A stretch of 33,356 bases of DNA from an uncultured Craurococcus sp. GTDB taxonomy: Bacteria; Pseudomonadota; Alphaproteobacteria; Acetobacterales; Acetobacteraceae. A program made the translations under genes and the position numbers. The notes below the pieces were generated by a model. That model was given only the letters and a program-made list of their open reading frames with translations. It made no database searches and was not told the origin of the DNA. Positions 26,950 through 33,356 of this stretch are shown here, piece after piece. The DNA is taken from contig CADCTD010000179.1 of the NCBI GenBank assembly GCA_902805545.1, positions 1-33,356 on the forward strand, written 5' to 3'. The stretch's first letter is position 1; each line of letters starts with the position of its first letter.

Positions 26950-27437
26950 GTCTCGTCCTGTGGCTTGGCGGGGCGGCGAGGGCCGGGCGGCGCCTTGCCC
27001 TCGGGGAAGCGGCGGCCGAAGATCTCCAGCCGGTGGTCCACCAGCTCGAAGCCGAGGCGGGCGGCGATCTCCTGGGCGAGGGCCTGGTGCCGCGGGTCGG
27101 CGAATTCGATCACCTTGCCGGTGTCGACATCGATCAGGTGATAGTGCTGGCCGCGATCGGCCTGGTCGTAGCGGGCGCGGCCGCCGCCGAAGTCCCGCCG
27201 CTCGAGGATGCCCTTCTCCTCCAGCAGGCGGACGGTGCGGTAGACGGTGGCGATGGAGATGCGGCTGTCCTGCGCCACGGCGCGGCGGTACAGCTCCTCC
27301 ACATCGGGGTGGTCCTCGCTTTCCGACAGCACGCGGGCGATGAGCCGACGCTGTCCGGTCATCTTGAGGCCGCGCTCGATGCACATCCTCTCGATGCGGG
27401 AGATACCCTCACGGTCGGCGGAAGCGGGCGTATCCAT
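26946..27437 (-). CDS. fur: Fur-family ferric uptake regulator
   Basis: A 163-residue metal-dependent repressor. The winged-helix part includes MTGQRRLIARVLSESEDHPDVEELYRRA and ISIATVYRTVRLLEEKGIL. The dimerisation part has GQHYHLIDVDTGKVIEF, where the CxxC structural zinc pair of enterobacterial Fur is replaced (IDVDTG), as is usual in Alphaproteobacteria. Whether it senses iron (Fur), manganese (Mur) or another metal cannot be read from sequence. I chose the ATG at 27437; a start at 27491 would add 18 residues, and neither has a clear Shine-Dalgarno. It overlaps the acyltransferase gene downstream. Confidence 0.92.
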   Translation of the reverse strand: MDTPASADREGISRIERMCIERGLKMTGQRRLIARVLSESEDHPDVEELYRRAVAQDSRISIATVYRTVRLLEEKGILERRDFGGGRARYDQADRGQHYHLIDVDTGKVIEFADPRHQALAQEIAARLGFELVDHRLEIFGRRFPEGKAPPGPRRPAKPQDET

Positions 27438-27502
27438 GCGGCTGGCGAACTGCCCTTCCTCTGGGGTCGCTGGGATAGGAGGGGCGACCATAGACCGATG
27501 CC

Positions 27503-27525
27503 GCGTCCGCGACCATGGCGGACGC
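27503..27525 (-). terminator. Hairpin between mucR and fur
   Basis: A perfect 8-base stem, GCGTCCGC and GCGGACGC, with a 7-base loop lies 51 bases after the mucR stop and upstream of fur on the same strand. There is no U-tract. It may attenuate mucR read-through into fur. Confidence 0.35.
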
Positions 27526-27576
27526 AGCCTTCGGTACTACCCCGGCCCGCGAAGCCCGAAGGGCGACGTCCAGGCC

Positions 27577-28047
27577 TCAGGCCGTCTTGGCGGCCGCGGC
27601 GGGGGCAGCGGCCTCGCGCCGGCCGGCCCGCGGCGGGCGGCCGCGCGGCTTGGTGCCGAGGCCGATCTTCTTGGCCAGCGAGGAGCGATGCTTGGCGTAA
27701 TTCGGTGCCACCATCGGATAGTCCGAGCCGAGGCCCCAACGCTCCCGGTATTGCTCCGGCGTGAGGTTGTACGAGGTCTGCAGATGCCGCTTCAGCATCT
27801 TCAGCTTCTTACCGTCCTCGAGGCAGATCAGGTATTCGGGGGTGATCGACTTCTTGATGGGCACCGCCGGCTGCGGCCGGTCGGGTTGCGCCTTCACCAT
27901 CGGCTGACCGACCGAGGCCAACGTCTTGTATACTTCCTGGATCAGGTTCGGCAGATCAGCCAATGCGACAGGATTGTTGGATACATGGGCTGCAACGATT
28001 TCAGCCGTCAGTCCAAGCAGTTCGGTCGAGGGGGATTCTTCAGCCAT
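27577..28047 (-). CDS. mucR: MucR/Ros-family zinc-finger transcriptional regulator
   Basis: A 156-residue regulator of the MucR/Ros family, which in Alphaproteobacteria controls exopolysaccharide, motility and cell-cycle genes. The conserved core YLICLEDGKKLKMLKRHLQTSYNLTPEQYRERWGL is followed by DYPMVAPNYAKHRSSLAKKIGLG. The zinc finger is of the variant with one Cys and an Asp (CLED) in place of a second Cys, common in MucR. An Arg/Ala-rich tail (RGRPPRAGRRE) resembles an AT-hook. AGGA precedes the ATG. It diverges from the TusA-like gene across a 70-base spacer holding a good promoter. Confidence 0.94.
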   Translation of the reverse strand: MAEESPSTELLGLTAEIVAAHVSNNPVALADLPNLIQEVYKTLASVGQPMVKAQPDRPQPAVPIKKSITPEYLICLEDGKKLKMLKRHLQTSYNLTPEQYRERWGLGSDYPMVAPNYAKHRSSLAKKIGLGTKPRGRPPRAGRREAAAPAAAAKTA

Positions 28048-28067
28048 CTGGCGCGTCTTCCTGTTTG

Positions 28068-28107
28068 GAGTCTCCGCCCTATAGTACCTGTCGAGGCCGT
28101 TTCGCAA
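28068..28107 (-). promoter_or_regulatory. Putative mucR promoter with GANTC site in leader
   Basis: On the minus strand TTGCGA (28102-28107) and TATAGG (28078-28083), 18 bases apart, each match four of six consensus bases. GAGTC, a CcrM target, lies at 28068-28072, just after the expected transcription start and about 20 bases before the start codon. Confidence 0.5.
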
Positions 28108-28117
28108 TCCGTTTCGG

Positions 28118-28393
28118 GTGATTGAAGGGCAAGAAACCTTGAGTTTTGTAAGTGCGAAAGAACTGACTGGTGACCGTGAGATCGACATTACGGCCGAGAC
28201 TTGCCCAATGACCTTTGTCCGCACCCGCCTGGCGCTGGACAAGATGGCGGCGGGGCAGACTTTGCTGATCCGGCTCCGCGGCGAGGAGCCGCGGCGCAAC
28301 ATCCCGAAGACCGCGACGGAGCAGGGCCATGCGGTCCTCGCCGAGGCGGAGGCCGGGGATGGGACGGTGCTGCTGCTGCTCAGGAAGGGCTGA
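28118..28393 (+). CDS. TusA-like sulfurtransferase / SirA-family protein
   Basis: A 91-residue protein of the TusA/SirA fold. The active-site CPMTFVRTRLALDKMAAGQTL carries the single conserved Cys in a CP motif, as in persulfide carriers; the later RNIPKTATEQGHAVL is the other half of the domain. Substitution of the usual CPxP by CPMT places it outside canonical TusA. The start is uncertain: the GTG at 28118 gives this length, but TTG at 28139 has AAGGG nine bases upstream, and the codons before it are AT-rich. It ends 14 bases inside the convergent rimI. Partner proteins are not identified. Confidence 0.8.
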   Translation: MIEGQETLSFVSAKELTGDREIDITAETCPMTFVRTRLALDKMAAGQTLLIRLRGEEPRRNIPKTATEQGHAVLAEAEAGDGTVLLLLRKG

Positions 28394-28808
28394 GGGCGCG
28401 GCGCAGCACCAGCGCATCCTCGCCGCCCGCATAGTAGCGGCGGCGGCGGCCGACCTCGGCGAAGCCGGCGGCGGCATAGAGGGCGAGGGCCGCGGCGTTG
28501 CCGGCGGCGACCTCGAGGAACATCTCCGCCGCGCCGCGGAGGATGGCGCCCTGCATGGCGGCGGCGAGCAGCGCGGCGCCGAGGCCCCGGCGGCGGGCCG
28601 CGGGGGCGACGGCGAGCGTCAGGATCTCCGCCTCGCCGGCCGCCGCGCGGGCGAGGACCAGGCCTTCCGCCGGGCGCCAGAGGCCGTAGGCGCCGGGCAT
28701 CTCCAGCATCAGCCGCATGGCATCGGCGCCCCAGGCCTCTGCGGGAGGGAAGGACAGGACGTGGAGGGCGGCGAGCGCCGGCGCGTCCTCCGGCCGGGCG
28801 GGGCTCAT
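28380..28808 (-). CDS. rimI: GNAT N-acetyltransferase RimI
   Basis: A 142-residue GNAT enzyme, probably the acetylase of the N-terminus of ribosomal protein S18 or a general N-terminal acetylase. The acetyl-CoA motif LAVAPAARRRGLGAALL and the MFLEVAAGNAAALALYAAAGFAEVGRRRRYY segment are characteristic of RimI. It follows tsaB with an ATGA overlap, and tsaB-rimI is a widely conserved pair, which supports the call. The 3' end overlaps the convergent TusA-like gene by 14 bases. Confidence 0.9.
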   Translation of the reverse strand: MSPARPEDAPALAALHVLSFPPAEAWGADAMRLMLEMPGAYGLWRPAEGLVLARAAAGEAEILTLAVAPAARRRGLGAALLAAAMQGAILRGAAEMFLEVAAGNAAALALYAAAGFAEVGRRRRYYAGGEDALVLRRALSPS

Positions 28809-29461
28809 CCCGGGCGCCGCACCGCCGGGGGCTCGACATAGAGCGGGCGGGCAGGGCGCGGCGGCAAGGAGCCGGTGAGGCGGAGAGCGGCCACCCGGGC
28901 GGCGGCGGTGGCGCTCGGCAGGCGTGAGTCGCTCAGCAGCGCATCGATGCCGCGGGCGGCAAGGCGGGCGGCGACCGAGGGCGCGGCATCGCCGGCCAGC
29001 GCCACCGGGCCCGCGGGATGGGGAAGGTCGGCCTCGGCCACCACCTCAGGCGGGGCCTCGGCCCGGAGGCTGCCGGGGGGAAAGCGCTCCAGCATCACCC
29101 GGCCGCGGCGATTGTCGATCACCGACCAGACGGCACGGGGGCCGGGGGGGAGGGCGGCGGCCAGGGCCTCGCCGGTGGTGACCCCGATGGCGGGGCGGCC
29201 GGCACCGAGCGCCAGGCCCTCGGCCAGGGCAAGGGCGGCGCGGAGGCCGGTGAAGCCGCCGGGGCCCACCACGGCGGCGACGGCCTCGAGCGCCGCGGCG
29301 GCCAGGCCGGCCTCGCGCAGCACCTCCTCCACCATCGGCGGCAGCAGGGCGGCATGGCCGCGGTCGCCGTACGCGGCTCGGGCGGCGAGCACCCGGTCGC
29401 CCTCGACCAGGGCGGCGGAGCAGCCGGCCAGCGCGGCGTCGAGGGCGAGGATCAGCGCCAT
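28805..29461 (-). CDS. tsaB: tRNA t6A biosynthesis protein TsaB
   Basis: A 218-residue ASKHA-fold protein that partners TsaD and TsaE to make N6-threonylcarbamoyladenosine at position 37 of ANN-decoding tRNAs. ALDAALAGCSAALV is the phosphate-binding strand pair, and VVGPGGFTGLRAALALAEGLAL is the family signature. Like other TsaB proteins it lacks the metal-binding His pair of TsaD. The ATG at 29461 lies two bases before the xth stop, and its TGA overlaps the rimI start, so xth, tsaB and rimI may share a transcript. Confidence 0.92.
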   Translation of the reverse strand: MALILALDAALAGCSAALVEGDRVLAARAAYGDRGHAALLPPMVEEVLREAGLAAAALEAVAAVVGPGGFTGLRAALALAEGLALGAGRPAIGVTTGEALAAALPPGPRAVWSVIDNRRGRVMLERFPPGSLRAEAPPEVVAEADLPHPAGPVALAGDAAPSVAARLAARGIDALLSDSRLPSATAAARVAALRLTGSLPPRPARPLYVEPPAVRRPG

Positions 29462-29462
29462 G

Positions 29463-30290
29463 TCAAAGCGCGAGTTCTACCATCACCGGCACATGGTCGC
29501 TGGCCTGGGTCCAGCCGCGGGCAGGCTTCAGCACCTGGTGGCGGGTGAGGGACCCGGCGAGGTCCTGGCTGACCCAGACATGGTCGAGCCGGCGGCCGCG
29601 GTCCGAGGTTTCCCAGTCCTTCGCCCGGTAGGACCACCAGGTGTAGAGCTTCTGCTCCGCGGGGACGAAGTGGCGCAGCGCGTCGTGCCAGTCGCCGGCC
29701 CGCTGCCAGCCGGTCAGCGCCTCGACCTCCACCGGGGTGTGGGAGACGACGCCGAGCATCTGCTTGTGGCTCCAGACGTCATGCTCGAGCGGGGCGATGT
29801 TGAGGTCGCCGACCAGCACGCTGCGCCGGGCCGGGCCGCGTGCCCTGCTCCAGGCCGTGGCCTCGGCGACGAAGTCGAGCTTGTGGGCGAATTTCGGGTT
29901 GGCCTCCCGGTCGGGCGTGTCGCCGCCGGCGGGGACGTAGAAGTCGTGCAGCTCGACCGGGCCGCCCGGGGCGTCGAGCGCGACGCCGAGATGGCGGCAA
30001 TCGCCCTTCGAACACCAGTCCGGGTCGTCGGCGCGGACCTCGAAGGGGATGCGGGAGAGGACGGCGACGCCGTTGTAGCCCTTCATGCCGCGATGGGCGA
30101 TGTGCGGGAAGCCCATCGACCGGATCTCCTCCAGCGGGAAGAGCTCATCCGGGCATTTCGTCTCCTGCAGGCAGAGCACGTCCGGGTCGAGCGCCGAGAT
30201 CAGCCCGGCCAGCAGCGGGCGCCGCAGGCGGACGGAATTGATGTTCCAGGTGGCGATGCGGAGGGTCCGGCCCGGGGCAGCATTCGGCAT
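29463..30290 (-). CDS. xth: Exodeoxyribonuclease III
   Basis: A 275-residue AP endonuclease/3' exonuclease of base excision repair. RIATWNINSVRLR, LQETKCPDELFP (catalytic Glu about 43), GVAVLSR, the VGDLNIAP metal site, RRLDHVW and the final SDHVPVMVEL with the catalytic Asp-His are all present. The ATG at 30290 gives the normal length; in-frame sequence upstream to 30389 has poor codon quality and contains a hairpin. It works in the same general pathway as MutY in this window. Confidence 0.95.
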   Translation of the reverse strand: MPNAAPGRTLRIATWNINSVRLRRPLLAGLISALDPDVLCLQETKCPDELFPLEEIRSMGFPHIAHRGMKGYNGVAVLSRIPFEVRADDPDWCSKGDCRHLGVALDAPGGPVELHDFYVPAGGDTPDREANPKFAHKLDFVAEATAWSRARGPARRSVLVGDLNIAPLEHDVWSHKQMLGVVSHTPVEVEALTGWQRAGDWHDALRHFVPAEQKLYTWWSYRAKDWETSDRGRRLDHVWVSQDLAGSLTRHQVLKPARGWTQASDHVPVMVELAL

Positions 30291-30349
30291 CGCCGAGGGA
30301 TAAACGGGCGGGCGAGGGGCCACAATAGCGCGCGGCTCCCGCGCCGTGA

Positions 30350-30374
30350 CCTTCCGCGGTTTCGCCGCGGAAGG
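30350..30374. repeat. Perfect inverted repeat upstream of xth
   Basis: CCTTCCGCGG and CCGCGGAAGG, 10 bases each, with a 5-base loop. It lies 60 bases before the xth start and may be part of the FAH terminator zone, an xth leader structure or an operator. Confidence 0.6.
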
Positions 30375-30411
30375 CATGCCGAAGCCCATGGAAGGAAGCG
30401 CTGACCGGGGC

Positions 30412-30442
30412 CCCCGCGGAGCCGCGCAGCGGCTTCGTGGGG
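30412..30442 (-). terminator. Hairpin immediately after FAH-family gene
   Basis: A 14-base stem (30412-30425 with 30429-30442; two G-U pairs) with a 3-base loop sits four bases after the FAH stop on the minus strand. There is no U-tract, but its position and strength suit termination or 3'-end protection. Confidence 0.6.
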
Positions 30443-30446
30443 AGTT

Positions 30447-31133
30447 TCAGACGATGCGCGTCCGCACCTCGCCGACACCCTCGACGAAGCCTTCCAGCAG
30501 GTCGCCCTTCTGGACGGCGGCGACGCCTTCCGGCGTGCCGGTCATGATCAGGTCGCCGGGGGCGAGGCGGACGAGGTGGGAAAGGTTGGAGATCACCTCC
30601 GGCACCGACCAGATCAGCTTCGAGAGGTCCGAGGTCTGGGTGACCTTGCCGTTCACGCGCAGCTCGATCCTCCCCCTGGAGACGTCGACGCCCTTGGCCG
30701 GCACCAGCGCGCCCATCGGGGCGGAATGGTCGAAGCCCTTGCCCATGTCCCAGGGGCGGCCGGTCTTCTTCGCCTCGTTCTGCAGGTCGCGGCGCGTCAT
30801 GTCGAGGCCGGCGCAATAGCCCCAGACATGCCTGAGCGCATCCTCGATGCCGATCTCCGCGCCGGCGGAGCCGATGGCGACGACCAACTCCATCTCATGG
30901 TGCAGCTGCTTCGTCATCGGCGGGTAGGGCATGTCGGCCTCGTTCACCACCAGCGCATCGGCCGGCTTGGCGAAGTAGAAGGGCGGCTCGCGGGTCGGGT
31001 CGCTGCCCATCTCGATGGCGTGCTCGGCGTAGTTCCGGCCGACGCAGAAGATGCGGCGCACCGGGAACATCTGGCTGCTGCCCTTGATCGGGACGGCAGC
31101 CACCACCGGCGGCGTGATAACGTAGTCGGACAT
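30447..31133 (-). CDS. Fumarylacetoacetate hydrolase (FAH) family protein, fumarylpyruvate hydrolase-like
   Basis: A 228-residue FAH-family C-C hydrolase or decarboxylase. The pattern is that of fumarylpyruvate/acylpyruvate hydrolases: FCVGRNYAEHAIEMG, KPADAL, the metal ligands E80, E82 and D111 (HHEMELVVAIG and GYCAGLDMTRRDLQ), and KGFDHSAPMG. The final PGDLIMTGTPEGVA is universal in the family. A role in aromatic acid breakdown (gentisate pathway) or oxaloacetate metabolism is possible; no pathway genes are adjacent. AGGAGG is 10 bases before the ATG. The 355-base upstream region has an intrinsic terminator. Confidence 0.9.
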   Translation of the reverse strand: MSDYVITPPVVAAVPIKGSSQMFPVRRIFCVGRNYAEHAIEMGSDPTREPPFYFAKPADALVVNEADMPYPPMTKQLHHEMELVVAIGSAGAEIGIEDALRHVWGYCAGLDMTRRDLQNEAKKTGRPWDMGKGFDHSAPMGALVPAKGVDVSRGRIELRVNGKVTQTSDLSKLIWSVPEVISNLSHLVRLAPGDLIMTGTPEGVAAVQKGDLLEGFVEGVGEVRTRIV

Positions 31134-31261
31134 GCCCTGACGGCCTCCTTCGGTCGGATCTTGATCTCCGGCATAGCAGCGCCGGCCAGGCCCAGGAAGC
31201 GGCCGGTTACGCGCGAATCCTCATGGACCCGGAAAGAAATCGCCTATAAGTTGATAACCGG
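31134..31261. other. FAH upstream region after the terminator
   Basis: About 128 bases between the intrinsic terminator and the FAH start, AT-richer near 31230-31261 (on the minus strand a TTATCAACTTATAGG stretch, which may hold a promoter). No ORF of note. Confidence 0.4.
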
Positions 31262-31302
31262 AATAAAAAAATGGCGCCCGGACAGGGGGGTGTCCGGGCG
31301 CC
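31262..31302 (-). terminator. Strong intrinsic (rho-independent) terminator
   Basis: On the minus strand a perfect 12-base stem (31291-31302 with 31273-31284, GGCGCCCGGACA and its complement) with a 6-base C loop is followed by A and seven T residues (31265-31271). It is the clearest textbook terminator in the window. It ends whatever transcript crosses 31303-31488, upstream of the FAH gene. Confidence 0.9.
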
Positions 31303-31488
31303 GGTACGCGAGTTCCGATCGGAACGGTCGGGCGAGCCGGTAGGGGAAACCGGACATCACCGCTGGCCTTTTAAGGCAGCCAGCATGTCGAGATTAGCGA
31401 AAGACGGAGCCATACGCAAAAGGCGTTTGCGCGAGCCAGCCATGCGACTGTCCCGTGAGGGCTGTATCACGCAGGCGTGACACCCGTA
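31303..31488 (-). ncRNA. Candidate structured small RNA or leader upstream of FAH gene
   Basis: 186 bases between the amidotransferase stop and the intrinsic terminator, rich in short inverted repeats: TCACGC-AG-GCGTGA (31467-31480), CGCAAA/TTTGCG (31415-31431), CTGG-CCTT/AAGG-CCAG (near 31363-31385), CCGGT/ACCGG (near 31337-31353) and a 14-base palindrome GTTCCGATCGGAAC (31312-31325). A 28-codon ORF starting ATGGCTGGC (minus strand, about 31443 down to 31357) could be a leader peptide, but its codons are unlike the genome's genes. It may be an independent sRNA, a 3'UTR-derived RNA or an attenuated leader. No known RNA family was recognised and no convincing promoter found. Confidence 0.3.
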
Positions 31489-32262
31489 CTACTCCGCTGC
31501 GTGAGCCCAACGCCGTTGGGACGCCCAGGCTTCCGCCGCCCTGCCAAACTTTTCGAGAAGTCCGCGGCTGACCGCATCCGTCTCCCAATCGTACTCAGGA
31601 TGCCACTGGACGCCATAGGCAAAGCCGATGGCGTCGCGGACGCGGGCCGCCTCGACGGTGCCGTCCGGCGCCCAGCCCTCGGCGACGAGGCGCGGGGCCA
31701 GACGGGCGATGCCCTGGTTGTGGAGCGAGTTCACCGGGATCTCGGTCCGGCCGCTGACCTGGGCCAGCAGGCTGCCCGGGGTGAGGCGGACGCCATGCGC
31801 CTTGGCGGTGCGGATGCGGCCGTATTTCTGGTCCGAGGGCGTCGAATGGTCGATGCGGCCGGGCAGGTCCTGGATGCGCTGGTCGAGGCTGCCGCCCAGC
31901 GCCACGTTCAGCTCCTGGAAGCCGCGGCAGATGGCCAGCACCGGCAGGCCGGCGGCGATGGCGGCGCGGATCAGCGGCAGGGTGGTCGAGTCGCGGGCGA
32001 TGTCTTCCGGCGTGCCCTCCGCATGGGGCGGGCCCTCATAGAAGTCCGGGCAGACATTGGAGCGGCTGCCGGTGAGGATCAGCCCGTCGAGCCTGGGCAG
32101 GATTTCCGGCACCAGCGCCTCGCCGGCCGCGGGCAGGAGGACGGGGATGCCGCCGACCGGCCCGAGGGCCACGCGGACATAGCTTTCGGATGCGGCGTGG
32201 TTGGGCGTGGCGAAGATGCCGAACGCCTTCACGCAGCAGGAGATTCCGATGAGAGGCTTCAT
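31489..32262 (-). CDS. Class I glutamine amidotransferase, gamma-glutamyl-GABA hydrolase (PuuD)-like
   Basis: A 257-residue peptidase C26-type hydrolase. The nucleophile elbow LAICRGFQELNVALGGSLDQ gives Cys at about 112, and GVQWHPEYDW gives the catalytic His with the following Glu. LILTGSRSNVCPDFY and HSTPSD resemble PuuD, which cleaves gamma-glutamyl-gamma-aminobutyrate in putrescine degradation. No other puu genes are nearby, so the substrate is unsure. I take the ATG at 32262 (MKPLIGIS); an upstream start at 32286 is possible. The structured region and terminator lie downstream. Confidence 0.88.
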   Translation of the reverse strand: MKPLIGISCCVKAFGIFATPNHAASESYVRVALGPVGGIPVLLPAAGEALVPEILPRLDGLILTGSRSNVCPDFYEGPPHAEGTPEDIARDSTTLPLIRAAIAAGLPVLAICRGFQELNVALGGSLDQRIQDLPGRIDHSTPSDQKYGRIRTAKAHGVRLTPGSLLAQVSGRTEIPVNSLHNQGIARLAPRLVAEGWAPDGTVEAARVRDAIGFAYGVQWHPEYDWETDAVSRGLLEKFGRAAEAWASQRRWAHAAE

Positions 32263-32331
32263 CACACCCGCAAGGTCGCGCGCCAATGCGGCGCGATCAA
32301 GACGACGAGTGCGCGAATGGACTCGAATTCG

Positions 32332-32958
32332 TCATTGAGGGATGCCGAGTTCCTCGCGGAAGCGCGGGTCGTTGAAGTCGAACAGCAGGGCGGGGAAGCG
32401 CCCGCCATAGTCCGGCTGGGTGAGCGTCACCCGCGTCTCCTGCGCCTGGGCATCGATGACGGCCCACTGCTTCAGCTCCACCGGGTTGTCGGTGAAGACG
32501 AGGATGAGGCGTCCCTCCGCCGCGCGGCCGGTGCGGACGAGGGTGATGCGGAAGACGCCGCCGCCGCGCTCCACCCGGGTGACGGTGACATCGCCCGAGA
32601 GCCGCACCTCGTCGCGCAGCAGGATGCCGAGCGGCGTGGCGGAAAGCGGGAGGGTCGTCGCCTGCTTGAGCTGGCGGTCGAAGTAGAAGAACTGGCCGTA
32701 GCTGGCGACGAGCAGCAGCGGCTCGGGGGGATCGTATTCGAAGCGCATGCGGCCGGGGCGCTGGATCCAGGCGGTGCCCTCGGCGGCGGCGCCGTTCTGG
32801 GCGATCTGCAGGAAGCGCGCCTTGATCGTCCGCAGCGCGCCGAGCCAGGCCTCGGCGCGGGCGATGTCGGCGCGGTCGCGGTCGTTGAGGCCGGGGGACT
32901 GCGCCCAGGCCGGGGTGGCGAGAGCGAGCGGCAGGGCGAGCAGGGTGCGGCGGTCCAT
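32332..32958 (-). CDS. lolA: LolA-family outer-membrane lipoprotein carrier protein
   Basis: A 208-residue periplasmic chaperone that ferries lipoproteins from the LolCDE exporter to the outer membrane. A signal peptide (MDRRTLLALPLALATPAWAQ) precedes the half-barrel domain. AWIQRPGRMRFEYDPPEPLLLVASYGQFFYFDRQLKQATTLPLSATPLGILL is the core signature of the family. The ATG at 32958 gives a normal signal peptide; the ORF extension to 33060 is not supported. An imperfect 13-base inverted repeat (32972-33008) lies just upstream and may form a 5' leader hairpin. Confidence 0.9.
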   Translation of the reverse strand: MDRRTLLALPLALATPAWAQSPGLNDRDRADIARAEAWLGALRTIKARFLQIAQNGAAAEGTAWIQRPGRMRFEYDPPEPLLLVASYGQFFYFDRQLKQATTLPLSATPLGILLRDEVRLSGDVTVTRVERGGGVFRITLVRTGRAAEGRLILVFTDNPVELKQWAVIDAQAQETRVTLTQPDYGGRFPALLFDFNDPRFREELGIPQ

Positions 32959-33089
32959 CGCTCCAGCATGTGGACCGGCGGGGCAGCGAGGAAAAGCCCC
33001 ACCGGACCGTGAAGGGCCGTATCGATAGCGTGATGTCTCCGCCGGGCGCGCTCGGGTCACGATGCAGGGGTCATGGCGTTGCAGCCCCT
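32959..33089. other. Divergent spacer with leader hairpin
   Basis: 131 bases between lolA and the right-edge gene. GGACCGGCGGGGC (32972-32984) and GCCCCACCGGACC (32996-33008) form a stem with two mismatches and an 11-base loop. No firm promoter seen. Confidence 0.4.
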
Positions 33090-33356
33090 ATGATCTTCGA
33101 CACCCTCCATGCCCCGGCCCGCCTGCGCCTGGCCCGGCCCCGGCTCGCCCTGCTGCTGGCCGGGGAGGCCGCAGACATGCCTGCCTGGCTGCAGCGGCTG
33201 GAGGCGCAGCGCCTCGCGCATGGGCTGCGGCCGGCCGAGGGCGGCCTCGGCGTGCTGCTGTTGCCGCGGGACCGGCCGGTGCCGGCCGCGGCGCTGCCGG
33301 GCGACCTGCCCTTCGCGCTCCGCATGGCGGCGCCTGGCGAGGCCTGGCGGGCCGGC
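33090..33356 (+). CDS. Unrecognised protein, 5' part only (runs off right edge)
   Basis: 89 codons open to the window edge, beginning MIFDTLHAPARLRLARPRLALLLAGEA. Third positions are almost always G or C, much more so than in the overlapping minus-strand frame, so this is the likely coding frame. The visible part is Ala/Leu/Arg/Pro-rich with a hydrophobic patch (RLALLLAGEA) but no clear signal peptide. No motif allows a family call. It diverges from lolA. Confidence 0.55.
   Translation, partial: MIFDTLHAPARLRLARPRLALLLAGEAADMPAWLQRLEAQRLAHGLRPAEGGLGVLLLPRDRPVPAAALPGDLPFALRMAAPGEAWRAG

Noticed and set aside
31271-31480. Plus-strand 69-codon ORF starting in the terminator region
   Set aside because: Its first codons are the terminator stem, codon use is unlike real genes here, and no Shine-Dalgarno precedes the ATG.
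31303-31488. Known RNA such as 6S, SRP RNA or tmRNA
   Set aside because: I looked for the SRP GGAAGCAGCC-type apical loop and a 6S-like long bulged hairpin and did not find either; the identity remains open.

Overview
The window is very GC-rich (about 70% or more by eye) and densely packed. It carries alphaproteobacterial markers: a CcrM-type GANTC methylase, MucR, a CarD/CdnL regulator, an FdxA ferredoxin, a DUF721/DciA helicase-loader relative, a Suv3-like helicase, and a Fur of the type lacking the CxxC pair after the central His motif. These markers with the extreme GC content suggest a Rhodospirillales/Acetobacteraceae (Roseomonas-like) chromosome. That placement is inference from gene content; no rRNA or other phylogenetic marker is present.

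Layout, left to right. (1) 1-2161, minus strand: DUF721/dciA, a DsbA-like thiol oxidoreductase and the 5' part of smc, tightly coupled; mutY diverges from dciA with abutting start codons. (2) 3228-6400, minus: rnhB, ccrM and an M20 peptidase, with a small ORF before rnhB; ccrM has a short promoter region rich in its own GANTC target. (3) 6635-12046: a ChrR-like cupin, a convergent radical SAM protein, then a plus-strand run of two small glycosyltransferase-like genes, a DJ-1/PfpI protein, a GFA/CENP-V zinc protein and an MFS transporter. (4) 12026-17720, minus: Suv3-like helicase, S4 RNA-binding protein, fdxA, carD and panE. (5) 17820-24551, plus: a second MFS transporter, an isolated GH16 glycanase behind an AT-richer leader, then dnaB-alr-mlaE-mlaF with overlapping ends, and a small unknown protein with its own terminator. 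(6) 24652-33356: an orphan periplasmic binding protein; fur with an OlsB-like acyltransferase; mucR diverging from a TusA-like gene; tsaB-rimI; xth; an FAH-family hydrolase; a class I glutamine amidotransferase; a LolA-family protein; and the start of an unrecognised gene at the right edge.

Most of this is core housekeeping DNA: replication and chromosome structure (smc, dciA, dnaB, ccrM), repair (mutY, rnhB, xth), t6A and ribosomal modification (tsaB, rimI), envelope lipid and lipoprotein traffic (mlaEF, lolA, olsB-like) and global regulation (carD, fur, mucR). I see no CRISPR array, prophage, IS element, tRNA or rRNA, and no convincing new multi-gene system. The more interesting signals are regulatory: GANTC sites in the ccrM promoter and leader; a perfect DnaA box plus a near-match at an apparently leaderless dnaB promoter; and a hairpin-rich 186-base stretch ending in a textbook intrinsic terminator upstream of the FAH gene, a candidate small RNA or attenuated leader.
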